A stretch of 64,000 nt of DNA. It comes from Hippopus hippopus. Taxonomy: Eukaryota; Mollusca; Bivalvia; Cardiida; Cardiidae. Location of the stretch: contig OX328100.1 of assembly GCA_946811185.2 (NCBI GenBank), positions 20,758,999 to 20,822,998 on the forward strand, read 5' to 3'. Positions 32,467 through 42,362 of the stretch are shown in pieces. Both the position numbers and the translations under genes were made by a program. The notes beneath the pieces are model-generated. The model had not been told where the DNA came from. It was given only the letters and a program-made list of their open reading frames with translations, and ran no database searches. Position 1 is the first letter of the stretch, and the number at the start of each line of letters is the position of its first letter.

Positions 32467-32919
32467 AGCTCTTTTTTTCCCCCGGAGAAAAAGTCCAGGT
32501 TTTACTAGTATCGTAGCCCTGACGTCTTCGTTATTGTTTGCGTCGTCCTCATTGTGTAGGTCGTTGTACAAAAACTTAGCCATTTTATAATATCATTGCT
32601 ATAACTGAAGATATTACTTCAAACTGGGACAAGTTGTTAACTATTAAAAGTGGAACCCATATGCCAGGAGCTGGCTACCATCAAAATATTTTTGACACAG
32701 TTGTGCCCCATTCGACTAAGAATTTTCAAAAACTTCCACTTTTCATAAAATCTTTGTTATTACTGAAGATATTTACATCAGACCTCGGACAGCTCCTCAA
32801 CAATCAGAAGGGGTGTACAACAAAGGTAGATAGCCATCAAAGTATTTTTGATACAGTTTTGTCCCCTTTTCTACTTACAATTTTCACTGAAAATTAAGCA
32901 ACTGCAGCTGAGCGTTGCA
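32467..32919 (+). mobile_element. family H repeat with internal duplication
   Basis: The 'aactgaagatattacttcaa ... cagttgtgcccc' block occurs twice (about 32605-32712 and 32761-32867). That makes this copy about 450 bp rather than 260. Confidence 0.75.
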
Positions 32920-33392
32920 CACGCGTGCGATGCACTGTTTTCGATCCTCACTGTTCACGTGGGAGCGTCGTTGGAAAGAGCGCTGCATTAGCCTAACTTC
33001 TGAATCTAGAAAAGACACGAGCAGGTCAGCCTCTTAAGATATATCAAAATTTCGCACCATTATTTTCCATGGTCAATAGCACACGTCGTTTGTATGGGAT
33101 CGTATTCAAATAAAAATGATGACGTCATATCTGATCTTAAAAAAAACCCGACTCATTTACCGATTGTGTCACGACCGTCCAGGTACTTGAACGCAGAAAT
33201 GGGCATGTTTTCATTGAATGTAACTGGACATTTTCGTTTGGCTCGCAGAGAAATGCTGTGTTTATCAGTGGTTTACAAAAAAATAGAAATCTTAATAGGC
33301 CCCTTTAATAAGGAACGATAAAATTCAGTGAAATTGGCAGTAAATGGAACACATTTTAGTCTTTCTGCTTTTACAGAGTGGGCAAACTTCTT
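32920..33392. other. no feature recognised
   Basis: Spacer; a 75-residue plus frame is unremarkable. Confidence 0.4.
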
Positions 33393-33614
33393 TGACTCTT
33401 TGCCAAACAATTACGTGTTCGAACGTCCCAGCGGAAGAAGAAGAGGCGGTTTGAAGACATTGAGGTAAAATGGGAAAATGCTTGTAACCAGCATTTTCTC
33501 ATTTTCCCGTCAAAAGGCAGATCCCCTCATTTTATCCAATCTTGAATTGTCGTCTGCAAATTCTTTCAATTTCCGATAGACAAGTCAAAAATTAATTCGT
33601 CTGATGATGGGTAA
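33393..33614 (+). mobile_element. family B MITE, hairpin partly lost
   Basis: Tip GAAAATGCTTGTAACCAGCATTTTC is present, with a shorter right stem. Ends 'gtctgatgatggg' then TAAA. Confidence 0.8.
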
Positions 33615-33836
33615 ACCCTTTACCACAGAATTCGAAGTTTAAACGAATAGAGAGGGTTTTGGAAAGCATAGTGGGAAAAGGGAAAAATGCTGGTAGCCAG
33701 CATTTTTTCCTTTTCCCACTATGTTTTCTACCCTGCTAAAAACAAATTTAAGCGTTTGAGCCACGTTTAATATGTCGTCTGCAAATGCTTTCAATTTGAA
33801 CCAGTGTAAAAATCTTGTCGTCTGCTGAAGGGTTAA
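33610..33836 (+). mobile_element. family B MITE, head-to-tail with previous copy
   Basis: CCCTTTACCACAGAATTCG directly follows the previous copy's last TAAA. The palindrome around GCTGGTAGCCAGC is perfect. Ends CTGCTGAAGGGTTAA. Confidence 0.88.
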
Positions 33837-33989
33837 CCGATCCATAGCAAAACGTAGAATGTATGACATTTATTGGTAGATAGCGTACGTGCGGCGAGAA
33901 GGGTCCAACAAGGTAGGACCTACCACGGCGATTTATTGTAATAAACATGAAATAACTGATAGATGCTACGTCGTTAGTTAAACAGATAG

Positions 33990-34220
33990 GTTTAACTCTG
34001 TACCAAACGACAAAATTTTGGACTGGACTAAATTGAAAGCATAAGCAGACGACAAATAAAATGTGGCTCAAATGATGGGATTTGTCGTTGTTAGGATAGA
34101 AAACATTGTGGGAAAAGGAGAAAATGCTGGTTACCAGTATTTTCTCATTTTCCCACAATGTTTTCGAAATCCTTCTTCGTCAAGGTCGTTAAAACTCGGG
34201 ATGGTGTAGTGACGGATTAA
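33990..34220 (-). mobile_element. family B MITE
   Basis: TTTAACTCTGTACCAAACGA to GGATGGTGTAGTGACGGATTAA. Its right part belongs to the first unit of a 153-bp tandem duplication. Confidence 0.85.
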
Positions 34221-34436
34221 AGTATCATCCACGGCTGTCATTTATCCCTCACAATTGTTTTTCAGAAATGGTTACTTTTTGCGTTACCAGCATTTTCTCC
34301 TTTTCCCACGATGTTTTCAAAAAGTTTCTTCCTCAGGGTCGTTAAAACTCGGGATGGTGTGGTTAAGGATTAAAGTATGAACTATCGCTGTCATTTATCT
34401 CTTACAATTGTTTTTCAGAAATGGTTACTTTTTGCG
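34131..34436. repeat. 153-bp tandem duplication cutting a B element
   Basis: Unit 1 is 34131-34283 and unit 2 is 34284-34436. Each starts at TTACCAG, the middle of the B hairpin, carries the right half of B, and continues through 'ttgtttttcagaaatggtta' to 'ctttttgcg'. Roughly nine substitutions separate them. Confidence 0.9.
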
Positions 34437-34500
34437 GACAATGTAGATCAAGAGCAGACTGCCCAGAACGTGAAGTCTGGTCTCGAATTTTCACTTTACA
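34431..34500 (+). mobile_element. family A fragment
   Basis: TTTGCGGACAATGTAGATC and a damaged hairpin GCAGACTGCCCAGAACGTGA. The left end of A is missing at the duplication boundary. Confidence 0.7.
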
Positions 34501-34564
34501 ATTCTGAGCATGACAGTTGAAGTCTGGTCTCGAATTTTCACTTTACAATTCTGAGCATGACAGT
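34471..34564. repeat. 47-bp perfect tandem duplication
   Basis: 34471-34517 and 34518-34564 are identical by eye ('tgaagtctggtctcgaattt ... gagcatgacagt'). Confidence 0.92.
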
Positions 34565-34835
34565 CTTAACATGGAAATGTTTTAATCTAACTGGGCGACT
34601 GAAATTGTTCTCTTGATTTTTTTGGCTTTGTAGAAGTAAAAAAATACGGGTAACTTTCACAATGATACGGCTAACCTGATAAGATGCAGTGTATATTTAT
34701 AGACATATCACAGAAAGCAGATGACATAAACACGACATTTTATACAGAACAGAAAATGTAACCTGGTGACATGGAACTCACTTTATCGAAAACAACAGTT
34801 AAAGGTGTCATTCCGGGTAGTGAGGTATACCAGAG

Positions 34836-35085
34836 TTTTAGCTCGGCTGTTTTCGAAGTAAAAGTCGAGGTGTTGTTATAGCCTTTATTCGTCTGCGTCG
34901 CCGTATGCGTCGTTTTGAAACAAAAATGACGTTTTATAGCATCTCTCATTACTAAAGGTATTTACATCAAACTCGGACAAGATACAGGGGCAGCAACCAT
35001 CAAAATATTTTTGACACAGTTATGCCCCTTTTTCCAACTCAAGTTTTCACTGAAAATCAAGCCACTGCAACCGAGTGTTGGAAAC
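34836..35085 (+). mobile_element. family H repeat, full length
   Basis: 'gttttagctcggctgttttc' to 'gccactgcaaccgagtgttg'. About 40 bases around 'gttaactattaaa' are deleted. Confidence 0.8.
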
Positions 35086-35246
35086 CGCATGCGGTTCTAT
35101 TGAATCAAGTTGATTTGAATCGATTACTTTTTTCCCCGATATCGGAACTTCAAACTTTTCTCTATCTTAAATGTTGATCAAAGAGTCGGTAGCACTATGC
35201 AATAGAGGTTATCAGATATTGTATGACTAAGATCAGAACGTACAGT

Positions 35247-35432
35247 CTGGATCCGTGTTCACAAACCAATCTTAATTTCATTCTAATTCTAATTCTAGGT
35301 TGAGAAAGTAATGCAAGTTCTGATTGGCTAAATCATTTGATGTAGCCAATCAGAAGTTGTGTTACTTTCAGATTTAGAAAATTCTTGAGAAAAAGACTGA
35401 ATGTTCTTTAGAATAGTAGGTGAATACGGACC
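35247..35432. mobile_element. family G foldback, complete
   Basis: 'tggatccgtgttcacaaacc' and 'gtaggtgaatacggacccttg' outer arms. CAAGTTCTGATTGGCTAAAT faces TAGCCAATCAGAAGTTGTG. A TTCTAATTCTAATTCTAG slippage lies in the left arm. Confidence 0.85.
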
Positions 35433-35710
35433 CTTGTCTATGAATCTGGATGCCCGATATTTCGAGACATTCTTCTCATTTATCGAATTAGAGTAAAATA
35501 TGTTCAGCACACCGGTGTTACTACTGTATACTCATAAAGTAGTGCATTAGAGGTTAAGTAATGATGTATAAATAAATATACGTCCTTTTTCACTAAAATA
35601 CCAGGGGCGAAACACTGTACCAAACATCAATGGATTAATGTGACACGGTGACTTCTAATTAAGTGGTTTATGAGGGCTCGTAAAGCATTAGTCATACTTT
35701 TCGTATACTT

Positions 35711-35923
35711 TTAACCCTTACGCTGTTGGGCGCGACTGAAGGACCTTTTACGGACAGTATAGATCAAGATCAGACTGCAAAGAACGTGCAGTCTGATCTT
35801 GGATCTACATTGTCCGATAAGGAGATGCTTTCTTTCTCAAAAATAACTTTGAAGTAGCAACATTTAGGTTTTTACTATCGGCTTGAAAGCGTCATTGAAG
35901 TGATTGAGCAGGTTAAGGATCAA
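35711..35923 (+). mobile_element. family A MITE, full length
   Basis: TTAA 35711-35714, CCCTTACGCTGTTGGGCGCG. Right end GAGCAGGTTAAGGA + TCAA. Confidence 0.88.
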
Positions 35924-35979
35924 GTTTCATTTTCCTTGTAAGTCGATGTATTTTTTTCGGTGAATATTTGAAAAAAAAT

Positions 35980-36199
35980 CCTTTACCCCATAATTCCGAG
36001 TTTTAACGACCCTGAGAAAGGTGCCTTTTGAAAACATGGAGGGAAAAGGAGAAAATGCTGGTTACCAGCATTTTCTCCTTTTCCCTCAATGTTTTCCATC
36101 CTATCAATGACAAATTTAATAATTTGAGCCATATTTGAATTGTCGTATGAAATGCTTTCGATTGGACAAGTCGACATTTTTGTTGTTTGTAAAGAGTTC
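35980..36199 (+). mobile_element. family B MITE
   Basis: Both hairpin arms share the change to GGAGGG/CCCTC, so the stem stays paired although it differs from consensus. 'gtaaagagtt' at the right end. Confidence 0.88.
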
Positions 36200-36360
36200 G
36201 GATTACCACATCAAAGGTTTCGTTACCTTGGCGTATTCCGTAAGTACAATAAATACCCATTTTGCGTTTTCTGAGATTTTGAATTTGTTACTTCTCGAAA
36301 CAAATCTGTTGCATGAGACTTGCAAACCAACCTTGTATTAAGAGCACCACATGCAGGTGC

Positions 36361-36640
36361 CAACGCTTGGCTGCAGTTGCTTTTAGAAATAAATTAATTT
36401 CAATGAAAATTCAAAGTCGATAAAGGGGCATAACTGTCAAAAATATATGAATGGTTACCTGCCCCTGTCGTATGGGTTCCCCTTTTGATAGTTAATACTA
36501 GTCCGAGTTCGGAGTAAATATCTTTAGTAATGACAGAGATACTTTATAATAATGTCAAAGTTTTTCCACCACGACGACACAGACGAAGACAGGGCTATGA
36601 CAGTACCTCGAAGTTTTCTTCTAAAACAACCGATCTGAAA
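36361..36640 (-). mobile_element. family H repeat, full length
   Basis: 'aacgcttggctgcagttgct' to 'cgaagttttcttctaaaaca' on the minus strand. Confidence 0.8.
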
Positions 36641-37199
36641 ATTTTAATATCAACATAAACGATGGTATTGTGCATGAATACAAATAGCCACATTTTCTAT
36701 GCCTATATTTTTTTGAACAAGTGAAAGAAGGGGGGATTTTCTTTTTCTTTCTATTTATTTATTTATTTAATGAAAAAAAAAAAGAAAAAACCCTTTTCCA
36801 GTTAAGTGAAACTTGTTAGACTTGATGCTTGCTTACCTAATCTGCGTAAGCAAATTTCGTGCGTACGCAGCTTAGTGAAAGGCAGCCATGGGCCCTTCTT
36901 TGAAAATCTATTTGCCCATTGATTTTTAATAGGATTGGTACTCACTGTGCATCCAAAGACACTGTGTGCATGCCGTGATGTCATTAGAATTGCTTTTTCA
37001 TACGATACGTTAACGGTGTGGAAAGAAAATAGTTCCCAGACGATTCGGAAAAGAAAAAAAGTTTATTTTAAGATATTCTTTGGATCCCTGTTCAACCCAT
37101 CTACAAAAAATATAAATAAAATTTCCTTGGATCCCACTGTTCAACCCATGTCTGGAGTACGTCGTTTGGTAAAGAGTTTATCATCTTTTGCTTCCAAAG
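36641..37199. other. low-complexity patch, otherwise blank
   Basis: (TTTA)n and an A run at about 36749-36789. 'ttggatccctgttcaaccca' near 37079 and 'ttggatcccactgttcaacc' near 37127 form a short imperfect direct repeat. Confidence 0.5.
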
Positions 37200-37352
37200 G
37201 GTAACCAGCATTTTCTCTTTTCCCACGATGTTTTCTACTTCTTAAAAAAAAAAAAAAAAACAGAAATCATCGTTTGAGCTACATTTAGGCTGTCGTCTGC
37301 AAATGCTTTTAATTTTGTCGAGTCTAAAATTTTGTCGTCTGCTAAAGAGTCA
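37200..37352 (+). mobile_element. family B MITE, right part
   Basis: Begins exactly at the hairpin tip (GTAACCAGCATTTTC). A 17-base A run at about 37225 has grown inside it. Ends 'cgtctgctaaagagt'. Confidence 0.8.
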
Positions 37353-37614
37353 ATCATCTTTTCCGCCAAAAGGGTAAAGGTAGTTAAAATTCCCGTCTCT
37401 GATTATATTTTGACGCATTATATATTTTAATGGATATAAATTATACTTTGTAGCAGCTTCGTTCCCGAAACCGAGGCTAAAATTTCCCATAAAAGAAAGA
37501 CAGTAATGTTACACCGTATTATTTTGGACCGTAAACGTCTCCCAAGTTGACTTTGTGTGAAAAACCATTAAATACTTGAACTTTGTGATGGAATTTTGAA
37601 ATTGCATCTCTAAG

Positions 37615-37830
37615 TTAAAGATACATCTGTGCTCGTTTTCAGCTAGTTTTAACCCATTTCATCTTTATTTTATCAAACTATATTCATTCTTGCATCTTCA
37701 AACAAAATGTTGCAAGGTTGCATAGATTTCGACCATAGAATATGCATTTGATGTTCTGGAGACTATCAAAGAAATCACTGTTGTCGTTTCAGGTTTTAAA
37801 TCGAGAATTTTCGATATATTTCTCTCTTGC
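37615..37830. repeat. family N dispersed repeat, copy 2
   Basis: Co-linear with 14300-14545: 'aaagatacatct', 'catctttattttatc', 'aatgttgcaaggttgcatag', 'ggagactatc'. Confidence 0.55.
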
Positions 37831-38511
37831 TGTCAAGATGTATCTTTAAGTATACTTTTGGCGTCTCGTTTATGAAGTAACATCGAAAACAGCATCCCTT
37901 AAATGACTAATTAATTTGAAAGATTCTTGACAGAAGTTACTATGGCGTTTGTCTTTGTAATGCACCAGGAGCAGGTTCAGTATAGAGTAAAAAAAAAAAA
38001 CGCAGTTTTTTAGCATGTAGACGAAAGAGGAACGTTGTTGTTAGTCTAAAAACTTTCGACTACCAATTCTTATGTCCCAGGATTGATTCCCACAGGCGGG
38101 AGGGGTGTCTTTAGGGAAATTTTGTGGTTTCTAAAACAGAGGCTCGGATGGAAAGAAATAAGCCCAGAGCTAGCCTGGCCTATGTTGTGCTATATACGGA
38201 GTTAGTAAAAGACCCGGGGCCAAGTTCCTATACTTAGATCACATTAGGGCGTTAGTTCTACGAACTCACGAAGCATGCAAACGTATATAAGTCAGTTTTG
38301 AAAGTTAAACGATATGATGTTTGAATAGGAAAGTTACAGTATGCTCTTAAAGAGAGTTGTTAAATAATGAAATTGATTTATTGGGGTGGTCTTGTGAAAA
38401 TTAATCCCCTTTCTCTGCCCCTTACCTTTCACAAGGTAAACTTCATCTGAGGGACAACTGACTGAAGTCATTCCATCTACTTTCTGTAACTGCACTTAAA
38501 AAAAAAAAAAA
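37831..38511. other. no feature recognised
   Basis: Spacer; A run near 37990. Confidence 0.4.
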
Positions 38512-38541
38512 TTAACTCGTCCAAATTGAAAGCATTTGCAG

Positions 38542-38602
<61 letters not shown>

Positions 38603-38725
38603 AATTTGACGCAAATAACTGAAATTTGTTTATGCCAGGGTAGAGAAAAAACTGGAAAAAGGAGAAAATTTTCCGCAATGATTTCAAAAGGCCTTTTCCT
38701 CTTCTTCGGGTCGTTCAAACACATG
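38512..38725 (-). mobile_element. family B MITE with (CAA)n expansion
   Basis: TTAACTCGTCCAAATTGAAAG, then about 20 CAA units at 38543-38603 where other copies read GACGACAAA. The rest is a shortened hairpin (GGAGAAAATTTTCCGC) and 'tcaaaaggccttttcctctt'. Confidence 0.8.
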
Positions 38726-39104
38726 CTTATTTGGCCACAACTTTTGAAAGCATGGTTAATAAGATGCAATTATTACTTTTTACACACAGTTGTTCCTTTT
38801 CTAACAACATTTCTTCAAAATATTTGCTGCTTTGTTTCATTTATTACCTAAGTGGATTGTACAAAAAAGAGTCTGTATTGTTATAGGTTAACCGAATGGG
38901 CGTTGGGACAATATCAAATGTTATTTAGGGATCAGCCCACGTAAATGGCACCATTGTGTCCCCAGACGTCGACATTATTTGAACTGAATCCCCGTCCATT
39001 CAATATCAGTTGTTCTCGTAAGGTTATCACATGCTCGGATAACACAAAGAACATGCCAGACTTTGGTACCATACGCTTTAACACTTTTAAGGCCATAGGC
39101 GAAA
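38726..39104. other. no feature recognised
   Basis: Spacer between a B and an A' copy. Confidence 0.35.
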
Positions 39105-39295
39105 ATATGGGCTTCTGCGGAAGGCATAGATGAAGATCAGAACGCACAGAACGTGTAGTCTGATCTTGCATCTATACCGTCCGCCTATTTATTCAAACCT
39201 TTAAGACTTTTTTTCTTTGTGTTTCAGTGGATGTTTTTTTTTCCCAGCCGTCTTTAGAGGTCGAGTTAATATATTTGGCACTGAAAGAGTTAAAA
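39105..39295 (-). mobile_element. family A' variant
   Basis: Hairpin AGATCAGAACGCACAGAACGTGTAGTCTGATCT flanked by 'ctgcggaaggcatagatgaa' and 'atctataccgtccgcc'. The right terminus 'ggcactgaaagagttaa' at 39278 matches the A' type. Confidence 0.6.
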
Positions 39296-39723
39296 AGTAG
39301 AATTTAACTTTTATATCTGGCTTTGACCAATCGATTGCAAACGGAAAAGAATTAAAAGTATTCAGGTAATTGGTGATTTTTTTTCTCTTTCTATACAAAA
39401 GTAAATAAAATAAATTAATGATTGTAGATATTGCGAGGGCGTCCCGTAATCAATGGGCGATATCCTTCTTTTTTTTTTGTATATAGTTGAAACAAAAATA
39501 ATGATGACGATCATGGGAATAGACTGAAAAATGATGATGAATTATAACTGTATGTCAACAAATTTATAACATCTATTTCCCCCTCTCCTTAGTCTAAGCC
39601 AATGGTATGTGTTGGCTTGGAAATTAGAATTAGATTAGCATTATGAACAAGTGAATACGACCAAGGATTTCAGAGCAATTTTAGACTGGCGTTGTATGAA
39701 TAAGTAAAAGCTTGAATTTGCGT
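39296..39723. other. no feature recognised
   Basis: AT-rich spacer with T runs. Confidence 0.4.
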
Positions 39724-39959
39724 CATTCTCTGTAGAAAGGGGAGGGGGGGGGGTTTAATGCATTTACAAAAAGTATCGACCTGGGTCGAAACTTTTTGCT
39801 GTTTTGAAATTATCTGCTTGTTCATTGACCATTCTCCTTCATGATTTAGTCAGTTGTCGGGCAAAATGGATTTTACGGTTGCATTATTATATGATGACTT
39901 GCCTGGGAAAATGCATCACGGAGACGCATTAAACCTCCTTTTGCCATAGCCTCGCTCAT
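39724..39959 (+). mobile_element. family C MITE, hairpin collapsed
   Basis: A G run at 39743-39752. AGTATCGACCTGGGTCGAAACTT shows the two hairpin arms joined directly with about 30 bases of centre removed. Ends TTTTGCCATAGCCTCGCTCAT. Confidence 0.8.
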
Positions 39960-40669
39960 ACATATATTTTGCTTAGATCTTTTCTGAAATTGATCCACAT
40001 ACTACTTTGTGCAGAACAAAATCTGAAGTGGTACGTTTTCAAAATTTAAAATTTATCACTAAAATTTGTTGCTGATTTAGCATTAGGCCTCCAGACGAAT
40101 GTCTCCAAGTGGATAATGTCTGTTCCATTTGATGACATGACGTAATGTTTTTGTAGTATCTTAGAATGTTGTATACCTCGACCACGAGTACGCAATGTAG
40201 TTATACTTTTATTTTGATGAATTGCTCTGTGTTTGTGTAAACCATGTCCAATGTCAATGGATTTCATTACTAATTGAAGAAAAGATCCATCATCGTTTGT
40301 TTTATATGTTTGGACGTTTATGTATTTCAACTTGCCGACATATAGCCCTGATGTATTCCACATGCCCCTCTTTTTTCCCCCTCTGATGTATAATATATAG
40401 TCTATACTGACAACAAACTGTAATCCCATTAGCGAAATTGAGGGCGGAGCCAGGCAGGTCTTATCCGATAACCTAGTGCGCAGTCTACTTTCTGTTTTAC
40501 CGATTTATTCCTGTATTTTGTGATGCTAACCACGGTTTCGACAAAGAAACCAATTCAGCAAAATTAAATTGAAGTTTATTTTTTCCATTTCCCATCGACA
40601 TCGTAAGTATAAGAATCACGTTTTGCAATCTCGTGCATTCTTGTGCATTTTTTTTCCGGGGCTGTAAAG
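39960..40669. other. spacer with an uncertain minus-strand frame
   Basis: A 127-residue minus frame (40046-40429, M to stop) is not low-complexity and overlaps no repeat, but shows no domain, signal or neighbour support. About four frames of this length are expected by chance in a window this AT-rich, so it is not called a gene. Confidence 0.3.
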
Positions 40670-40975
40670 TTATGTATAGGCACATGTTGACAAGGCTATG
40701 TATAAGAACATAATTTTTATTGATAAAGCAATGTATTGGAACATATTAATAGGGCTGTTTATAGCACATATTGATAAGGCTATGTACAGGCACATATATT
40801 TATAAGGCGATGTGTAGGAAGATATTGATAAGGCTATTTATAGGTACATACTGATAAGGCTATTAAATTTTGTAAGCATATATTGATAAGGCTATGTACA
40901 GACACATATTTGTTAGGCTATGTATAGGCACATATTGGCAAAGATATGTACAGGCACTTTAATATTGACAAACAT
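40670..40975 (+). repeat. 30-bp minisatellite
   Basis: About ten imperfect units of 'aaggctatgtataggcacatattgat' type, length about 27-35, with insertions in three units. Confidence 0.88.
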
Positions 40976-41098
40976 ATGATGTAAGACACCAATTGGCGTC
41001 AACACCAAAATACTTTTCTGCAATGCTCAACAGCTTTGGATAGATGGATTTTTAGTTAGGAAAAGAGACCGCAACTCTCAACTACACAACAAACTTTA

Positions 41099-41162
41099 AA
41101 GCATTTTCAAAAGCTTTCTTTCTCAAGGTCGTTAAAAATCTGGATTGTGTGGTCAAGAGTTA
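41099..41162 (-). mobile_element. family B end fragment
   Basis: 'cattttcaaaagctttcttt', 'caaggtcgttaaaaatctgg' and 'gtggtcaagagttaa'. Confidence 0.6.
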
Positions 41163-41599
41163 ACTCTTTACAACACAAAGGTGGACATGAGAAGATAAAA
41201 AGAAATGATTATCAATTCATGACAGATTTATCTTACTAGAATAAGCAGAAAATAGCAGACAGGATCCAAGAACTTCCGGTCTGATCCTTGTCTCCTGTGT
41301 CCACGCAAATACCGAATTTCACCCTTTGCGTGCAATGAGAGTTTTTCTTCTTTATATGGCCAAACAGTGTAGACATAAATTATCAAAAGAGCGTGCAGAT
41401 TTTGATGTAAATTTTATTTATAAGCCTGCATGGTACATAAGCTTAACATAACGTAACCTTTATTCTGGCATTGTTTACATACAATATTTATAGCCAGTGT
41501 ATGATTAAGATGAATATTTGAATGAGGCTATATATCAAGTTGGTCTAACTGAAAGTTGAAAGTTCTTTAAACTTCCATGGGCATGTTTACTGATCTATT
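41163..41599. other. no feature recognised
   Basis: 'ggatccaagaacttccggtctgatccttg' near 41260 is at best a very old A hairpin. Confidence 0.35.
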
Positions 41600-41848
41600 T
41601 GGGCCATGATGTGTGAAAAGGGGGTTTAATGCATCTGCAAAAAGTATCAGTCAAGGTCAGCCTGCGCAGTCTTGCGAAGGCAGACCTGGATCGAAACGTT
41701 TTGCTATTGGCCAATTTTTTGCCTGTCAAAGGACAAGTTTACCTCATGATTCAGTCTGTTGTTAGAGAAAATGGATTTTATGTGATGACTGCTTGGTATC
41801 ATGCATCACGGAGATGCATTAAACTCCCTTATGCCACAGCATAGTTCG
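41600..41848 (+). mobile_element. family C MITE, full length
   Basis: GGGCCATGATGTGTGAAAAG to TATGCCACAGCATAGTTC. About 15 bases of the 'ggatccataatta' block are deleted. Confidence 0.85.
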
Positions 41849-41961
41849 TTTATTCTTTTTATAACTTCTGAATACAATATTTTTTGCCCAGCTTCGTAGC
41901 GCCGTAAGGTAAAAGGTTTGTAAATCGGTGTTTGTGAGTCTGACGTTGGACACAGCCAATG

Positions 41962-42052
41962 TTCTATCCGGTTCGTACTCGCCTACCATCTTAAGAATAT
42001 TCTTAGACTGGTTCTGAGGAGTTGTCTAAATTTGAAAGTAACGCTAATTCTT
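41962..42052. mobile_element. family G, left half only
   Basis: 'gttcgtactcgcctaccatc' to 'gaaagtaacgctaattcttg'. It stops where family E begins. Confidence 0.65.
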
Positions 42053-42311
42053 GCTCCATATGGTCTGCAACATGCGAAAAGGGGCTTTTCGGACATCTGC
42101 GTAAAGTATCGTCTAGGATCAGCCAGCGCGGACTGCGCAGGCTGATCCGAGACGGCACATTACGTCAACATTAGATTTTGTCCTACATTAGACTTGCGTC
42201 AAACAGAAAATCACACACAATCGTAAAGTACCGTCTCTGATCAGCCTGCGCGAACTGCGCAGGCTGATCTGGGACGACACTTTACGCACAAGTCCGAATG
42301 TCCCTTTTCGC
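42053..42311. mobile_element. family E MITE
   Basis: Two hairpins per element: AGGATCAGCCAGCGCGGACTGCGCAGGCTGATCC near 42116 and GATCAGCCTGCGCGAACTGCGCAGGCTGATC near 42240. A shared spacer contains 'ttagattttgtcctacatta' and 'aaacagaaaatcacacacaa'. Termini TGCAACATGCGAAAAGGGGC and CCCTTTTCGCATAATGCA. Confidence 0.88.
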
Positions 42312-42362
42312 ATAATGCATTACGGAGATGCATTATAACCCACTTTTCACATGGCGTGGCTC
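42312..42362 (+). mobile_element. family C 3' end fragment
   Basis: 'cataatgcattacggagatg ... cacatggcgtggctcatt', fused directly to family E without the rest of C. Confidence 0.7.

Noticed and set aside
38496..38769. Poly-valine and poly-cysteine frames
   Set aside because: Translation of the (CAA)n tract inside family B.
40046..40429. 127-residue minus frame with balanced composition
   Set aside because: No domain, splice or neighbour support. Several frames of this length are expected by chance at this base composition. Kept only as a note in the spacer entry.
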